From Rhizophagus irregularis (taxonomy: Eukaryota; Glomeromycota; Glomeromycetes; Glomerales; Glomeraceae): a stretch of DNA of 64,000 nucleotides. The DNA is taken from NCBI RefSeq assembly GCF_026210795.1, contig NC_089453.1, positions 498,501-562,500 on the forward strand, written 5' to 3'. A program made the position numbers and the translations under genes. A model generated the notes under the pieces. That model worked only from the letters and a program-made list of their open reading frames with translations. It made no database searches and had not been told where the DNA came from. Shown one piece after another: positions 32,047 to 44,400 of the stretch (position 1 is the stretch's first letter; every line of letters begins with the position of its first letter).

Positions 32047-33312
32047 ATGTCGACAAATTGTTAAGATTTTTTTTATTAATTTGTTTTTATTTGTTGTGAG
32101 TAATGTAAGTCAAATTAATTTATTTCCACTAACTCCAATAGTAAAAATACTTCCGGACGATGTGACTGAATATCGAACTAAAGAATATTGGGAAAAGCGC
32201 TACTCAAAGTATCTTTTTAAATTTTTATAAATTTGTTTAAATTTATAAATGTTGTTCGAACTTAATCTCGGATAAATAATTGATTTTAATTTCAATTTGT
32301 CGTTTTCAAGAGAACCACCCGAGATTTCTTTTGATTGGTTTAAAAGCTATAAAGAATTAAAGCCGTTATTTGATGTGCATTTACCTAATAAAAATGTATC
32401 AATACTCGTGTTGGGATGTGGTAACTCCGGTATGATGATAAGAAATTTGATGGAATTACTCTTCATTGTATTTAATTTAATTATCTTTATTAATGTTTTT
32501 TCTAAATAGCATTGTCGGAAGATATGTATGATGATGGATATCATAATATCACAAACATTGATTTTTCAGAAACCGTAATAGAAAACATGCGACTTCGATG
32601 TAAGGACAGAACTGGAATGACATGTAAGCCTCTAATGAAAAAAATATTTTTTTATGCGAAATTATTATAAGATTACTTATTCATAAATTGTTTGAAATAG
32701 GGATTGAAATGGACATTCGTGATCTCAATTTCCTCGATAGGACATTTGATATTGTGATTGATAAAGGTGTGTGTTCATAGGTTTCGCAAATTTAAAGAAT
32801 AAAAAATAATTAATTTTCTTGTGTGCATATCAATATCATAGGAACGATGGATGCATTAATGTGTGACGAAGGCGATGTTTGGGACCCGAACCCCGAAGTT
32901 ATTGAGGTTGTAAGAAAAGAAGTCGACGAAGTAACCAGGTACTTTGATTTGTTTGTAACAATTTCATGATTATATTGATGGACTGAAATTCCTATCCTTA
33001 TATAAGAATATTAAAAGTCGGCGGGAAGGTACCGAATCATACCTCTTGCATGTTAAGAATACACACCATAATAAATAAATAATTTCTCTGATTTTAGTTT
33101 ATATATGTTACATTTGGACAACCACACTTTCGTCGTCGATATTTAGAAAGACCTTGTTGGAAAGTAGAAGTAGAAACATTAGGTAAGCATTACATTCGTA
33201 GCAAAATTATTATTAATAACGTTAACAAGTTTACAACTAACTTTATTATGCTTTGGATCGGAAAGGCGAAGCGTTTCATTATTTCTTTTACCACATGACA
33301 CTATTAAACTAA
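32047..33312 (+). CDS. EEF1AKMT4-like protein methyltransferase
   Basis: The first exon is only 13 nt (32047-32059, MSTN + 1 nt). Exon 2 is 32142-32208, exon 3 32311-32429, exon 4 from 32510, and further exons end at 33312. Motifs in order: EYRTKEYWEKRYSK, ISFDWFKSYKEL, SAM-binding VSILVLGCGNSALSEDMYD, ITNIDFSETVIENM, MTWIEMDIRDL, VIDKGTMDAL and a C-terminal FGQPHFRRRYLERP. This is the METTL13/EEF1AKMT4 (ECE2-like) branch of seven-beta-strand methyltransferases that methylate lysines or the N-terminus of eEF1A. GCGNS, D-F-S and DKGTMDA are intact, so it is probably active. The target in this fungus is inferred from the family. Confidence 0.88.
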
Positions 33313-33631
33313 ATGGTTATTCTGAAGGGTCACTTATTAAAATGTAAGAATAAAACATATTAAATTAATGGAAAACATGAAAAGGTTTGTTTGGAAGCTA
33401 TAATGTTTTTCTATCGCTAAAACTAATTTCTAAATTTAGATAATCAATTCTTATTTAGATTATGTCAGTGTGATAATAAGAATAAAAATTTATTCTTTCT
33501 GGACTAAGGGAAACTAAGAATAGGGTGTAGCAAAAAATAAAAAAAAAATACTTTTTTTAAAAAAGAAAATGTAATACAAAGGGAGGATGAATATTAAGGT
33601 AAGGTAATTCCCAACTCCAATTTCCTAGAAG
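33313..33631. other. Intergenic region
   Basis: AT-rich 3' flank of the methyltransferase gene. No gene was recognised. Confidence 0.4.
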
Positions 33632-33777
33632 TCATTGAATTCTCTGATATTGCCGCTCATATCCATTATAATTTTTATAATTTGAAAATCTCTTTTTCAG
33701 AATATGAATCAACCAAGTAATTGGCGGTAAAGTATTTCTTCTAGCTAATGCCATCATATGACTTTCAACATCTTCAA
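33632..33777 (-). CDS. Orphan 3' exon of an unrecognised gene
   Basis: The minus strand is open with coding-like content: IEDVESHMMALARRNTLPP, ITWLIHILKKRFS, then a Tyr/Asn-rich end and TGA at 33632. Codon use is natural and the segment has the amphipathic look of a helical domain, but no matching upstream exon was found before 33900, and the frame closes soon upstream. It may be the last exon of a gene whose other exons I missed, or a fragment left by duplication. Confidence 0.35.
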
Positions 33778-34188
33778 TAGGAATAATAAAAATCGTTTAT
33801 GTCAAGCAGTAAAGATTAATAAATAATAATTTGCAGATAATATCTAATTGGTGAATTAAATAAAATATAGAAAATGATATAAAAAAGGAAATTTCATATT
33901 TAAATTTCGCAATTTGAAGTTTGTTTCGTAAAAGGATGACCAATAATTATTTATTGAATTATCTGATTTGAAACTAATGTTTCATATAGAATATTTTCAA
34001 ATTGAGTGGATAATTGAACTTTATAGCTATGGGTAAAAAACAATGACATTTACATCAGAATTATATACAGCACTCTAATTGGTTAGATTAATCCCATCAT
34101 ATAGATAAAAAATATATTTGCGATATTAAGCTAATAAATGAAATTACATATAGTGATAAAATTAAATGATAACTTTTTTAAATGTCCA
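33778..34188. other. Gene-poor gap
   Basis: AT-rich sequence between the orphan exon and the 3' end of the dehydratase gene. No feature is supported. Confidence 0.4.
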
Positions 34189-35373
34189 TTAAATGTTTTC
34201 AATGATTGCATTCCCTTTCATGGCAATCCCACCACGTTTATTCTCTGCCCATAATTCATAGGAAGAACCACTCGGATTATCTGACTCACTTTTCTTTCCG
34301 CATATTTTAAATTCTTCACCTACAAATAATGGACTAACAGCTCGATAAGAAAAAGATTTAATGTACGATATTTTATTTGGAAGATTGTCTCTCATTAAAT
34401 CAAGAAGAAGCGTAAGAGTAAGGGGACCGTGGACCAAACATGCTGAAATGAATAAAAGAAATAAATGTGAGTAGCTAGGTTTACAGAACTGTTCTCGATA
34501 CATTAGCTTTCTGCCAAGTAAATTTACCAGGATATCTCTCAACTTGAGTTGTATAAGGGTGATCATAGTGAATACGGTGACTATTAAAAGTCAAAGCTGA
34601 AAATCGAAATAATAAAAGTGGAGTTGGAAATACAGTTTGTTCAAAATCCGGTGTCTTATTTACTAGTAAATGAACGTAGTGTTAGCTTTTACAAGAATCT
34701 ATATAGAGCAATTTCCTAAAAAAAGAAACTTTTTTTTACATTTAATAATTTTTTGTTCCGGTTTCTTTTCCTCAATTTTTATATATGCTAAACATCTTGT
34801 GTCTCTCATACTCCATCCGAATTCATTAGTAATATTTCTATCTATCCATACAAATATATTCTCCCCTCTAGGACTTGACTTAATTTCAACTTCACGACAT
34901 TTTGTATTCATTGTGGCATGTTGGCCAACACATAATGGATTAGTTGCACTAAATGATAATTCTCCACCTGCCCACATTCTTCTTAAAGATTGTAGTGGTG
35001 GCTCATGTGTAGTTTCTGAGCCGTCTTTTCCTAAATCTCTTTCATAAATTCTGGGAGGAAAATATGCTAAATGGTAATTAGGTGGAACTCGTGTTCCTTC
35101 GGGAGGAATTTGCGTTGCGGGGATATCATCCGTTATATAATTTCTTCTCAGGGTAATTGCAAAAAGTTGAAGAGGTGAAGCAGTAATAGTATCAGTAAAA
35201 CTTTCGGTATCTCTCGTTACTTTTTTTTTCCAGTCATTAATGAGTTTTTTTGTATCAGAAGTATCAATGTTAGCGTTTTTTCCTTTACGTTCTAAAGTAT
35301 TAAAAAATGTTCTAATTTGTTGTGAACCTGCTAGACATTGCGAAGTTCTTGAGCGAACTGCGTAGAGATTCAT
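34189..35373 (-). CDS. HTD2: Mitochondrial hydroxyacyl-thioester dehydratase (HTD2-like)
   Basis: Three exons, ATG at 35373 (an upstream in-frame GTG is not used). About 330-340 aa. The N-terminus MNLYAVRSRTSQCLAG resembles a mitochondrial presequence. Then follow LHITTSPLQ-type and YHLAYFPPRIYERDLG motifs, RRMWAGGELSF (hot-dog fold), the acid segment CREVEIKSS and a MaoC-like FSALTFNSHRIHYDHPYTT with the catalytic Asn/His/Asp cluster. The C-terminus has VHGPLTLTLLLDLM and ELWAENKRGG. Fungal homologues are named HTD2 or mesaconyl-C4-CoA hydratase/FAS1-like dehydratase. In yeast, Htd2 performs the dehydration step of mitochondrial fatty-acid synthesis. The HTD2 name is favoured by mitochondrial targeting; the other hydratase function is not excluded. 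Confidence 0.8.
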
Positions 35374-35468
35374 TTTTTTTTGCCCGGTTGCACATGTGCG
35401 TCGTTTTTTTGATTCGTAGATCGACACTATTATATGGAAATCTACAGATTATCTGGATTTTTGCCAAA
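35374..35468. promoter_or_regulatory. 95-bp bidirectional promoter (HTD2 / NOC4)
   Basis: Only 95 bases separate the two start codons, including both 5' UTRs. It contains GCACATGTGCG, with core CACATGTG, at about 35389-35399. Transcript starts must overlap or lie very close to the ATGs. Very short for a divergent pair. Confidence 0.55.
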
Positions 35469-38149
35469 ATGTCTCTGTCTTCTAAAGGAAAAAAACGTAA
35501 ACTTACCGAAAAAACAAAATATGCAAGTTCTTTTTATTATTGTTTTTTTTTTAAAAAAAAAACTATTCCGCATATTTAACTCAACAGTTTATTTGTCTAG
35601 ATAGTCTTCTGAACTCGAACAAATTAAAGATTTGGAACAGAGAATATCAGTGAGCAAATCTAATTATAACAATATAGTTACATTACTGGAATATACAAAG
35701 GTAATTTTCTTTTTTTAAGCAGAGATGTAAAAATGAATTCTTTTTAAGTTTTCGCTTGTTGATAGGATAAATCTCCAAAAGTCATTCATTCAGCATTATA
35801 TGCATTATATCGGACTTTTTCACCTCTGCTATCTAAAGGTGAATTACAAAAACCTAAAAATGAAAATCTAGAGAGAGATAAAAAAGGATTGATAAAGATT
35901 TGGCTTCGAGATAATTATGTTCAATATGTAAATACGTTATGTAATTTTCTTAGACACGAAGAGCCAGGATTACAGGTACTTAATTATTTTGATTCATTAT
36001 TATTTATTTTATTTTATTATTGATATAATTATTTGCTGTGATAAAAAGATTCCATCGTTAAATATACTGTTGAATCTTCTTAAAATCGAATCCACATATC
36101 TTACATCAGCGTCTGGGTCACACCAATTTTCAAATAATCATTATTATCATGTTGTTGAAGGACTTATTGATAATGAAAATTTCAGTGAACCGTTAAAAAC
36201 CGAATTCGTTGAAAAGTATTGGAACACCTATGATGATTTGAGATTTTACTTTTTAAAAAATGCCTCGTAATTAATTATCTTTACTAGTTTTTCAGTCTCC
36301 AGATTTTTATATTTTTTATATATAATTTTCTATTCTTATTGTGTAGAAAAATCATTAATTTTTTCTTGGACAGTGGAAAACCAAAAGACAAAGTCGGACC
36401 TGTTTCTAAGGTATTTTTTCGAGATAATATTTTATTTGATTTAGGATATTAATGTATTAATTGAAATAGTTTGAATTAGAAAAAAAGATTAGACGAAAAA
36501 TCAGTTGACAAATTAAATAGTTTAATGGAAAATACTTTTTCGATACTTGAAAATTTACGAACTATGCCAACTGATGCATCAGAAATTGATGAGTTTTGGA
36601 CAGGTCATCCTGCACCTGGTAATAATTAAAATTTTTTATGAAATTTTTTTTTTTAAAGGCACTCGTTTAAGCTATACTCTTGATTTTTCAGAATTATCGA
36701 ACAGTCAAGAAAACGATGATTGTGAAGATGACTCAGATAATATGTTGTTTGATGATTTATTCAATGAAAACTTCGAAAAGGAGCAGACAAAAGAATCTCA
36801 AAAAGAAATCCCTCATAAGAAAACTAAAAAACCAGTGTTGCTTCAATTATCTGCACACAAAAGAGTTTTTTCTGATTGCTGGTTAGCGTTAATGAAACTT
36901 CCAATGACACAGGAATCATACAAGAGAATCCTTTTAATTATGCATAAGAAGATAATTCCTCATATGCCACAGCCTACTTTATTAATGGATTACTTAACTG
37001 AATCATATAATGCCGGTATTGTTATTATGAGTATTAACTGTTAAATATTTAAATATTGAGATGGAGCTTATGATAAAGGAATAATGCCGAACTATATTTT
37101 TATCTTTTAGGTGGTGTCACTAGCATTTTGGCACTCAATGGTTTATTCACTCTTATTAATGAATATAACTTGTAAGTATTATAAATATGATGAAATTTTT
37201 AATTTCTACCATAATAGTAATTTAATTTTATCTATAGGGATTATCCAGATTTTTATAAGAAATTATACACTTTATTTGATCGTAATTTGATGCATGTAAA
37301 ATATCGGTCTAGGTTTTTCCGTCTGGCTGACCTCTTTCTTGCTTCTACGTATGTATTAATTATATTGAAGACAATGCCCATTTTTAGTTGTCAAAAAATA
37401 CAAATAATATAAATTTTTATAGATATCTTCCTGCTCAATTAATTGCAGCATTTATAAAAAGAATGTCCCGACTTTCATTAACAGCTCCGCCACATGGTAT
37501 AGTAATGATAATACCTATGATTTACAACTTGATTAGGCGGCATCCAAGCTGTACTGTTTTAATACACAATTCAAATGAGCATGTTAACAAATTGGGAAGA
37601 AATCGTAAGTATTTGGCAAACAAAATAAATTAACAATTATATTTTTTAATATAAACGTTCATTTATTTTAGACTCAGAAATTGATAATTTGGAAGATCCT
37701 TACAATTTTGATGAACCAGATCCCATGAAAAGCAATGCATTAGAAAGTTCCCTATGGGAGATGAAAGTAATTATGTTTTATATTAATTTTGAAATTTTAT
37801 TAACAAAGGTATCTAACTCATTGGGTAACTAATATTTATTTAGACCTTACAAGATCATTATTTTCCTAATGTCGCAACCTTAGCAAAGATCTTCCAAGCC
37901 AAATTTACCAAACCTTCTTATAACTTGGAAGATTTTTTGGATCATACGTACTTAACATTAATCGAATCTGAGCTGAATCGTAAATCTAAAAAGAATAAGA
38001 TGCCTGCACTATCATGTGAAAGGCCAAAATATATATTTCCAGCAGAAGAGAGTATAGAATTGATTTATAAATCAGAAAAATTCGATGTCAATGAAAGAGA
38101 ATTAGTATTTGAAAACATGAAGAAAGGATGGGAAGTATGGCAGTTTTGA
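35469..38149 (+). CDS. NOC4: Ribosome biogenesis factor NOC4
   Basis: About 12 exons and 550-600 aa. The N-terminus is basic (MSLSSKGKKRKLTEK). The first intron uses a GC donor (35523 GCAAGT to 35604 TAG). The N-terminal HEAT-like region has HSALYALYRTFSPLLSKG. The CBF/Mak21 domain follows: RVFSDCWLALMKLPMTQESY, KRILLIMHKKIIPHM, PTLLMDYL, GLFTLINEYNLDYPDFYKKLY and HVKYRSRFFRLADLFLASTYLP. PHGIVMIIPMIYNLIRRHP and WEMKTLQDHYFP, with a C-terminal YIFPAEESIELIY, complete the fold. NOC4 with Nop14 acts in the nucleolus on 40S maturation within the small-subunit processome. An acidic exon (QENDDCEDDSDN) separates the two halves, as in orthologues. Confidence 0.93.
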
Positions 38150-38632
38150 AGTATTTTAATTAAATATACATTCTTTATCAAGAAATATTATCATTTTATA
38201 ATCCCATAACTCGCGGAAAAAACAATTTTCATAAACAACTGAAAAGTCGAGATATTAATTTTTAATATTTCTTTCTTTTGAACAGTAGTAGATTGTAAAA
38301 TCCAGATGCAAAATTGACAAAGTACCATCCAGTTTCGTCCTTTTCATAATTGATGAGATTTATTGTATATTCTTATCTATTCTTATCATTCTTGCATATT
38401 TAGTTCAATCTACATGTCTCATTAATTGCTATCATTTGTTCTTACTTCAACCATTTCATGCATTGAAGGATTGATGATAAAATTCATATTTTTACTAATT
38501 ATCATGATCCTATGGACCATCCTTCATTCTTATGGCCGAGTATCAACTTATAGCCATATTTCTTCTATAATAAGAATTATTATACACTACCGACATATGT
38601 TTGCACGTTTTTTTTAGAATTGGAAATTATTT
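38150..38632. other. Intergenic region between convergent genes
   Basis: About 480 bases of AT-rich sequence between the NOC4 stop and the ECHDC1 stop, so it holds both 3' UTRs. A 63-codon plus-strand frame starting at 38426 has a hydrophobic, low-complexity product with no supporting features. Confidence 0.4.
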
Positions 38633-39886
38633 TTATTTTTTTTTTAATTCAGTAAGGTTCTCTCCTTGTCCCCAAAGACTACAAAATAAAGCGTGTTCAA
38701 AACGTACATAATTTCTTTGCGCTCCACTATCATTCGCTTTAGCAATTATTGCTTTCATTCCGCGTACCTTTTAAAATAAATTCATTTAATTTTAGTAAAT
38801 CTTTAATAAAGTAAAACAAAAAATGATTATTTACCGCTTTCACAGAATTCATTTTTCTTTCTGCATTTAATTCTCCTTCCTTAGGGGAGAAATATACATA
38901 TGGATCAAGAAATTCTTTTGATTTGTTTATTGTTTCGCCATTTTTAGCAATAATATCAGCATAACCTATATCATATGCTTGTTGTCCAGTTAATAATTCA
39001 CTTGCACCCAAAACTCTTAGAGCTTTCGTTTTTCCAATTATATTAATTAACCTCCCACCGCCACCCCATCCAGGTGTAGTAGCCATCTTCACATGTACAA
39101 ATCGGATTTTAGCAGTAGCTAATAAAGACATCAACATGTTTTTCAAAAAATAAATACCAAATGTATCAAATGACCATCAAATGTATAATTAAATGATCGA
39201 AACCTATCTAACCTGATATACAACGATGATCACACGCTGTCGTTAATTCTGCACCTCCTCCTAATGCATAACCTTCAATCGCGGCAATTGAAATTAAAGG
39301 AAGACGACTAAAACGTAATAGTGCATCTTGCATAAGCGAACTCATTTTTTTACCATTTTCTGGAGTCATGATATGGCTTTTTGCTACACTTAAATCTTTT
39401 TTTTTTGGGAGAGATCATAGTTGAACTAACTCAATTGATTAATTATTATTAAAGTTCTAAATATTGGGAAGACTTACCTAAACCAGAACAAAAGGTATTT
39501 CCGTCTCCTGATAATATTAGTGCTACTAAATCATTTTCCTCTTTTGAATTAGTTTTGTCTTTTGTTATATTTTCTAATTTATCCACTATATCAGCTAATT
39601 CGGCCATCATTTTGCCGCTTAAAGCATTGTGTCGCTCAGGATTGTGAAGTGTTATCAAGCCAATTCCTTGTAAAAAAGAGGAATTAAATTCGACCGAGCC
39701 ACGACTGTTAAAATATATCATTAATTAGGGTAAATTTGAAAACAGGATAGGAACGATGAAATTGTGAAAGTACCCGATTTGCCGAAGTTCTTCACGAATA
39801 ACGTTAAGGTTCTCTTGCACTGGAGAAAGCCTAAAGCGTTCGGAGAAAAAAGAAGAAAAACCACGTTTAAATAGAAAGGATGACAT
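38633..39886 (-). CDS. ECHDC1: Ethylmalonyl-CoA decarboxylase-like (ECHDC1, crotonase fold)
   Basis: Five exons or so, start ATG at 39886. The N-terminus MSSFLFKRGFSSFFSERFR is Ser/Arg/Phe-rich and could be a mitochondrial targeting peptide. The crotonase fold shows GIGLITLHNPERHNALSG, the oxyanion-hole ALILSGDGNTFCSG, IAAIEGYALGGGAELTTACD and CDHRCIS. The branch-specific RFVHVKMATTPGWGGGGRLI follows, then KALRVLGASELLTGQQAYDIGYAD, and the C-terminus has RFEHALFCSLWGQGEN. The TPGWGG and RFVH motifs identify ECHDC1, which clears ethylmalonyl/methylmalonyl-CoA formed by promiscuous acetyl-CoA carboxylase, among the enoyl-CoA hydratase paralogues. Exon boundaries between 39121 and 39220 are approximate. 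Confidence 0.85.
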
Positions 39887-41478
39887 TATACATTAAAAAT
39901 TTAAGGGTAGGGTTTACCCCTTATATAGCAGCTGATAGGTGTTTATATGGTAAAAATTTTTGTCATGTAGAAACTAATATAATTGTGTTTTTGTGAAAAA
40001 GAAGAAAAAGATGATTTATGAGAACGCCATCCATCAGGGATTTCACTCTCACGTGATCTTAAGAAAATCTATTTATATTACACAAACTATTTATAGTTAT
40101 AAAATTTTATCAGTATATTCTTTAAATACTACTCTAACTTAATATCTAACGAGACCTCTAAGATCTCTTTGTTCCACCAAGTTTTACTAGGAAGAACTTT
40201 AGAATTACAAACATGTTACACGAAGTCAGTATGTTGGTTTTATAACCTTTAAAAACCAATATTAATTAACCTTTTATATTCACGTGAGCAAGGTTGAGAT
40301 GATCATTTTTTTTGAAGTTTTTTGTGAAACTCCAAGATTGGGTGTCATAAAAATAGATTCAGTCAACCAATGAAATCTACATTTTTTTACTTTGGATAAA
40401 ACCAATCAATATTTCGTGGATACGAGATGTGTATGCTAGTTCTCAGTCATTTTTATTGATTTGCAAGAATGCTTAATAAAATAAAATGCTTTTTCAGAGC
40501 TCATAATTGAGAGGTTAGAAATCTGTAACGTTAAGGATGACGCACCGGTGACTGACTATTATACGGTCAATCGTACGACCGAAAATATAGATTATTTTTC
40601 CCATAAGCCGAACAAATTAAATGCCAGGAGCATGGTTGAAGCTAAAAATCCTGTTTTATGCGAATTTTATCAATTTTTCTCGGGCTAAAAAAAAATTATA
40701 TATCAGTTAAAAAAAAAGTTAATTAGTTAACATTAATACTTTCCGTAGTGCCATTTAAAGTTTTTTTGTTGCAGAATGACACGTGCGAAGCAAAAATATC
40801 ATTGCGTAGAAATATATAATCTTAACATCATAAATTTTAATTTTATTTCATAATTATGGAAAATAACAAATTACGGTATATTTTTTTTTTATGATATTGA
40901 AAATTTTTATAGTATGCGTGTGAAATTCATCATGTGAGAGAGCTCCTGATTTTGATCAAGAAATTTATTTTTTTTCCCCATAATAAACTTTACGTGATCA
41001 AAATATTGAATTCGATTAAGATAATTTACGATAAAAAATACTGTGTTTATCATTTAATTTATAAAGAAAAAATAATGATACGTAATTTTTTAGTTTAGAC
41101 ACGAATTCATAAGGATCAAATCGATTCGATTACGATTTCGATTAGAATTAGGATTAGAACTAGGATATCGTATTCTAAATCTAAACCATAGATTTAAAAT
41201 TTTAAGACCATTTTTTTTCCAGAATATACCTAGCAAGTTTTGATGATCTTATATCAGCGCTACTTCATAGAAGTTATGCCATTCTATTATTAAAAAAAAA
41301 ATAAAAAAATACATGACGTTACAACGCACAAGCATACATAATAGGAAAAAAAATAGTGGCTGTTTTCTATGCTAACGATAATATAAAGAAAACTAAAAAT
41401 TTCATTAAAACCTATTATATAAAATATATTAAAATAAATTAATTTATTGTATAAGTCTATAAAGATAAAGTTTTTAAT
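39887..41478. other. Long intergenic region with a small orphan ORF
   Basis: About 1.6 kb, AT-rich, with short tandem words near 41120-41170 (ATTAGAATTAGGATTAGAAC). The only open stretch of coding character is 40497-40687, listed separately. No RNA gene was recognised. Confidence 0.4.
40497..40687 (+). CDS. Orphan ORF, possible exon
   Basis: A candidate acceptor (TTTTTCAG, ending at 40496) is followed by a 63-codon frame with GC-richer, coding-like codons: ELIIERLEICNVKDDAPVT, DYYTVNRTTENIDYF, then NKLNARSMVEAKNP and VLCEFYQFF, ending at TAA. No partner exon was found. It may be a gene fragment or a random open stretch. Confidence 0.25.
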
Positions 41479-44400
41479 TTATTTTGGTTTCTTAAAACAT
41501 AAGAACTGTAAACTTGTATTTTTTCTACCATCAACCAAAAATTGTTTCACACTACTCAATTCAGAATCTAATCGATCAGTTCCTGATGTAGTATCATATA
41601 ACTGCTCAATCGTCGTATAAATAATCTGTAATGTTTCTTGTGCTTGTGGTGTAACATATTGTGATAATGTTTGATTCATAAATTCAATTTCCAGTGTTGC
41701 CTATATACAACAAATATAAAAAAGTTAGTTTAATACTAATATTACTTATGTCCTTATATTAACTATCTTACCTGACACATTCCACCTAAACTGAATTTTT
41801 CTACTTTTTGAAAAGCTTCAAGACAATCGATTGCCATAGATTCCAATAATGCTGTTAATGCACGATTAATTAAAGGTTTGGCAATATCACTAATTTGCGC
41901 ATGAACAAGTACAAGTGATAATAAAGCTTCATATACAAAGGAATGTACTTCTAAAAAAGGCAATAAGTATATTAACAAAAAATTCTTAAAATAAAAAAAA
42001 CAAAAAAAATAAATATCTTTTTTACCTCCAGGTTTTGATATATTAGACCAATCAATTTCATTTGATAAAATTCCATTTATAATAATATTACGAACAATTT
42101 CAGTTTTACGTTTTATATAATCATCAAATAAAATACCATCAAGTTGGTCAACAACGGTATTGAGTGCCTATTAATAAGGAATTAATTGTCACATTATATT
42201 TTTAATAAATTTCTTATTAAACTCTTATCGATGTATATAAAAGATGCTTACTTGAGTATCATCAGCCATGCTACATTTATAAGCGGTTTCAAATTGATTT
42301 ACAATTCTTGGTATCATTAATTGTTTGAGATTAGAAAGATTACTAATAGTAAGCAATATTCTTGAATCCTGTTATAAAAATATACTAATTAAATGTTTAC
42401 AATAAAAAATGATGATAATTTTAAACAACAGTTTATATACAATACCATTTGGGATGGATCAATCCTTGATTTGTGAATAATATCTGTAGGTTCTCTTTCA
42501 ACAACAGGTTCAAGCGGTGTATATTCTGTAAAAACAAGATGGACTAAACCTTCCAAATAAGCATACAAAGAATTTAAGAAAGTTTCTTTAATCTTAAACA
42601 AATAATTTTCAGGTATTGTTGATGATTTCTTAACAAGAAAATCAAAAGTGTTAACTGAATGGAAATTAAATAAATTGCTTTAATTTTTTAAATTAACTTA
42701 CATCGTTATCATTATCTGATATATAATTTTGACTTGCGATTTTATAAGCACTGCGGGAATTATACTTGTGAAAAATATGAAAATTGCGCAAAAAATTGGT
42801 GATTTCACGATTATCCTGATCAAGAGTCCAGTCCTCAAGCAAATAGAAATTCTTCGCATCTAAAAAATAATTATAATGACTATTTATAATTATAAATATT
42901 ATAGAATTGTAGTAAAATTTACCTGCATTCCACGCTTGACATATTACTTCTAAGAAACGCCATCTGGCTTGATCCATTAATTGAGATAATGTGCCAGAGG
43001 CATCAGATGCCATATTTATAGAATTAATATCATTTACACATTCATTCATTTCATTAAGAATTCTTGTTAAAAAGTAACAAGTAGTTACTGAATCAGAATG
43101 AAGTGGAACGAATGACGGGTTTTCATATTTAATAGTTGGTGTATCAGGTATTTCATTAGGCACCGGTGAAAGAGCAAAGAGCTCTGATAGAAATGAAGCA
43201 TATAGCTCTATAACTCCACTTGCCATTTTTTCGCATTGGTCTACTTTTCGTAAATCCATTCCTTGACGCCTACGCTTATTGGCACTTAACACTGCAGGAC
43301 TCTACAAAAAAATAAAAAAATTTTAATGCTAATCAAATTGTAAAAAAAAGATATTATAATAATACCTTACCTTTTGGAATTTTCCATCCATAAAAGACTT
43401 ACTTAATTTCCAAAAGTCTGGTAAACATCTTAGAAGTAAATCAGATAATGATTTCACAATCTCTAATATAGCTTTCCACATTTGCACATCCATCTCTTTT
43501 CCAGCTTAATTCATTTATTTGAAAAATAAAAAATATAATAACTGTAAATAAGATATAATGGAGTAAAAAATTATACTTTCTCTAGTTATATTCACCTATT
43601 AAGGAATCGAAGTCTCTAATATTGACATTTCTAATTGATTTTTTGAGTCGAATTGCCAAATCCTTATCACTACTGGAATTTTTTGGAAGTGTTTCCTTCA
43701 AAGCTAAAAAGTTTAATTTAAAAATATTATTATAAGAATTCTATTTAATGATACAAAAAATTTCTTTTAAAAAAAAAAAGGACAAACTTTCTATTTTGCT
43801 CAACTGTTCTTTATATGACTCTTTGAGGAGATCTATAATAAATTTATATTGACTATCAAGATAATGCCATACTGGATCTTCTGCTGTTTCAAGCTCTAGC
43901 AGAATACTAGGAGATTAAGAAATAATGTTAGACTATGTTATCATAAAATAAACATATAATATTCTTACTTTATAGTCTTTTCTTGTTCTTCCATTGACCT
44001 CCAAGGTTCAGTCAATTGCTCAAATAACTGATCTTTCATCTCTTCCATGATTTTATCAACTTCTAACCAAACTTTATCAAAAACTCTCCTATATTGAACA
44101 GAAAGTGCAGTTTCATCATATTCTCTTTCCGAGGAATAACTGCCTGATCCATTGGTGTCAGCTCCTTCTGCTCCCATGGTAGAATCTAACACAACCTTTC
44201 CTTTCTTATAATCCCTAATTGCCACATCGTATTTTTGCTATATTAAATAACTATTAATATTGATCATAATATAGTTATCCTGCATCTTGTTTAAAATACC
44301 TGTTTAATAGAATCCATAAGATTGCTAGGTAAATTGAAGAAATATTTATATTTTTCTAACACACTCAAAGTGCTGCGAATTTTTTCAGCTTTGTTTCTGT

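Noticed and set aside
34670-35047. 125-codon plus-strand frame over the HTD2-like gene
   Set aside because: Antisense shadow; the minus strand carries the MaoC/hot-dog motifs.
38426-38617. 63-codon plus-strand frame in the NOC4/ECHDC1 gap
   Set aside because: Hydrophobic low-complexity frame located in two overlapping 3' flanks.
41120-41170. Telomere-like TTAGGA words
   Set aside because: Only a few degenerate hexamers among other AT repeats, not a telomeric array.
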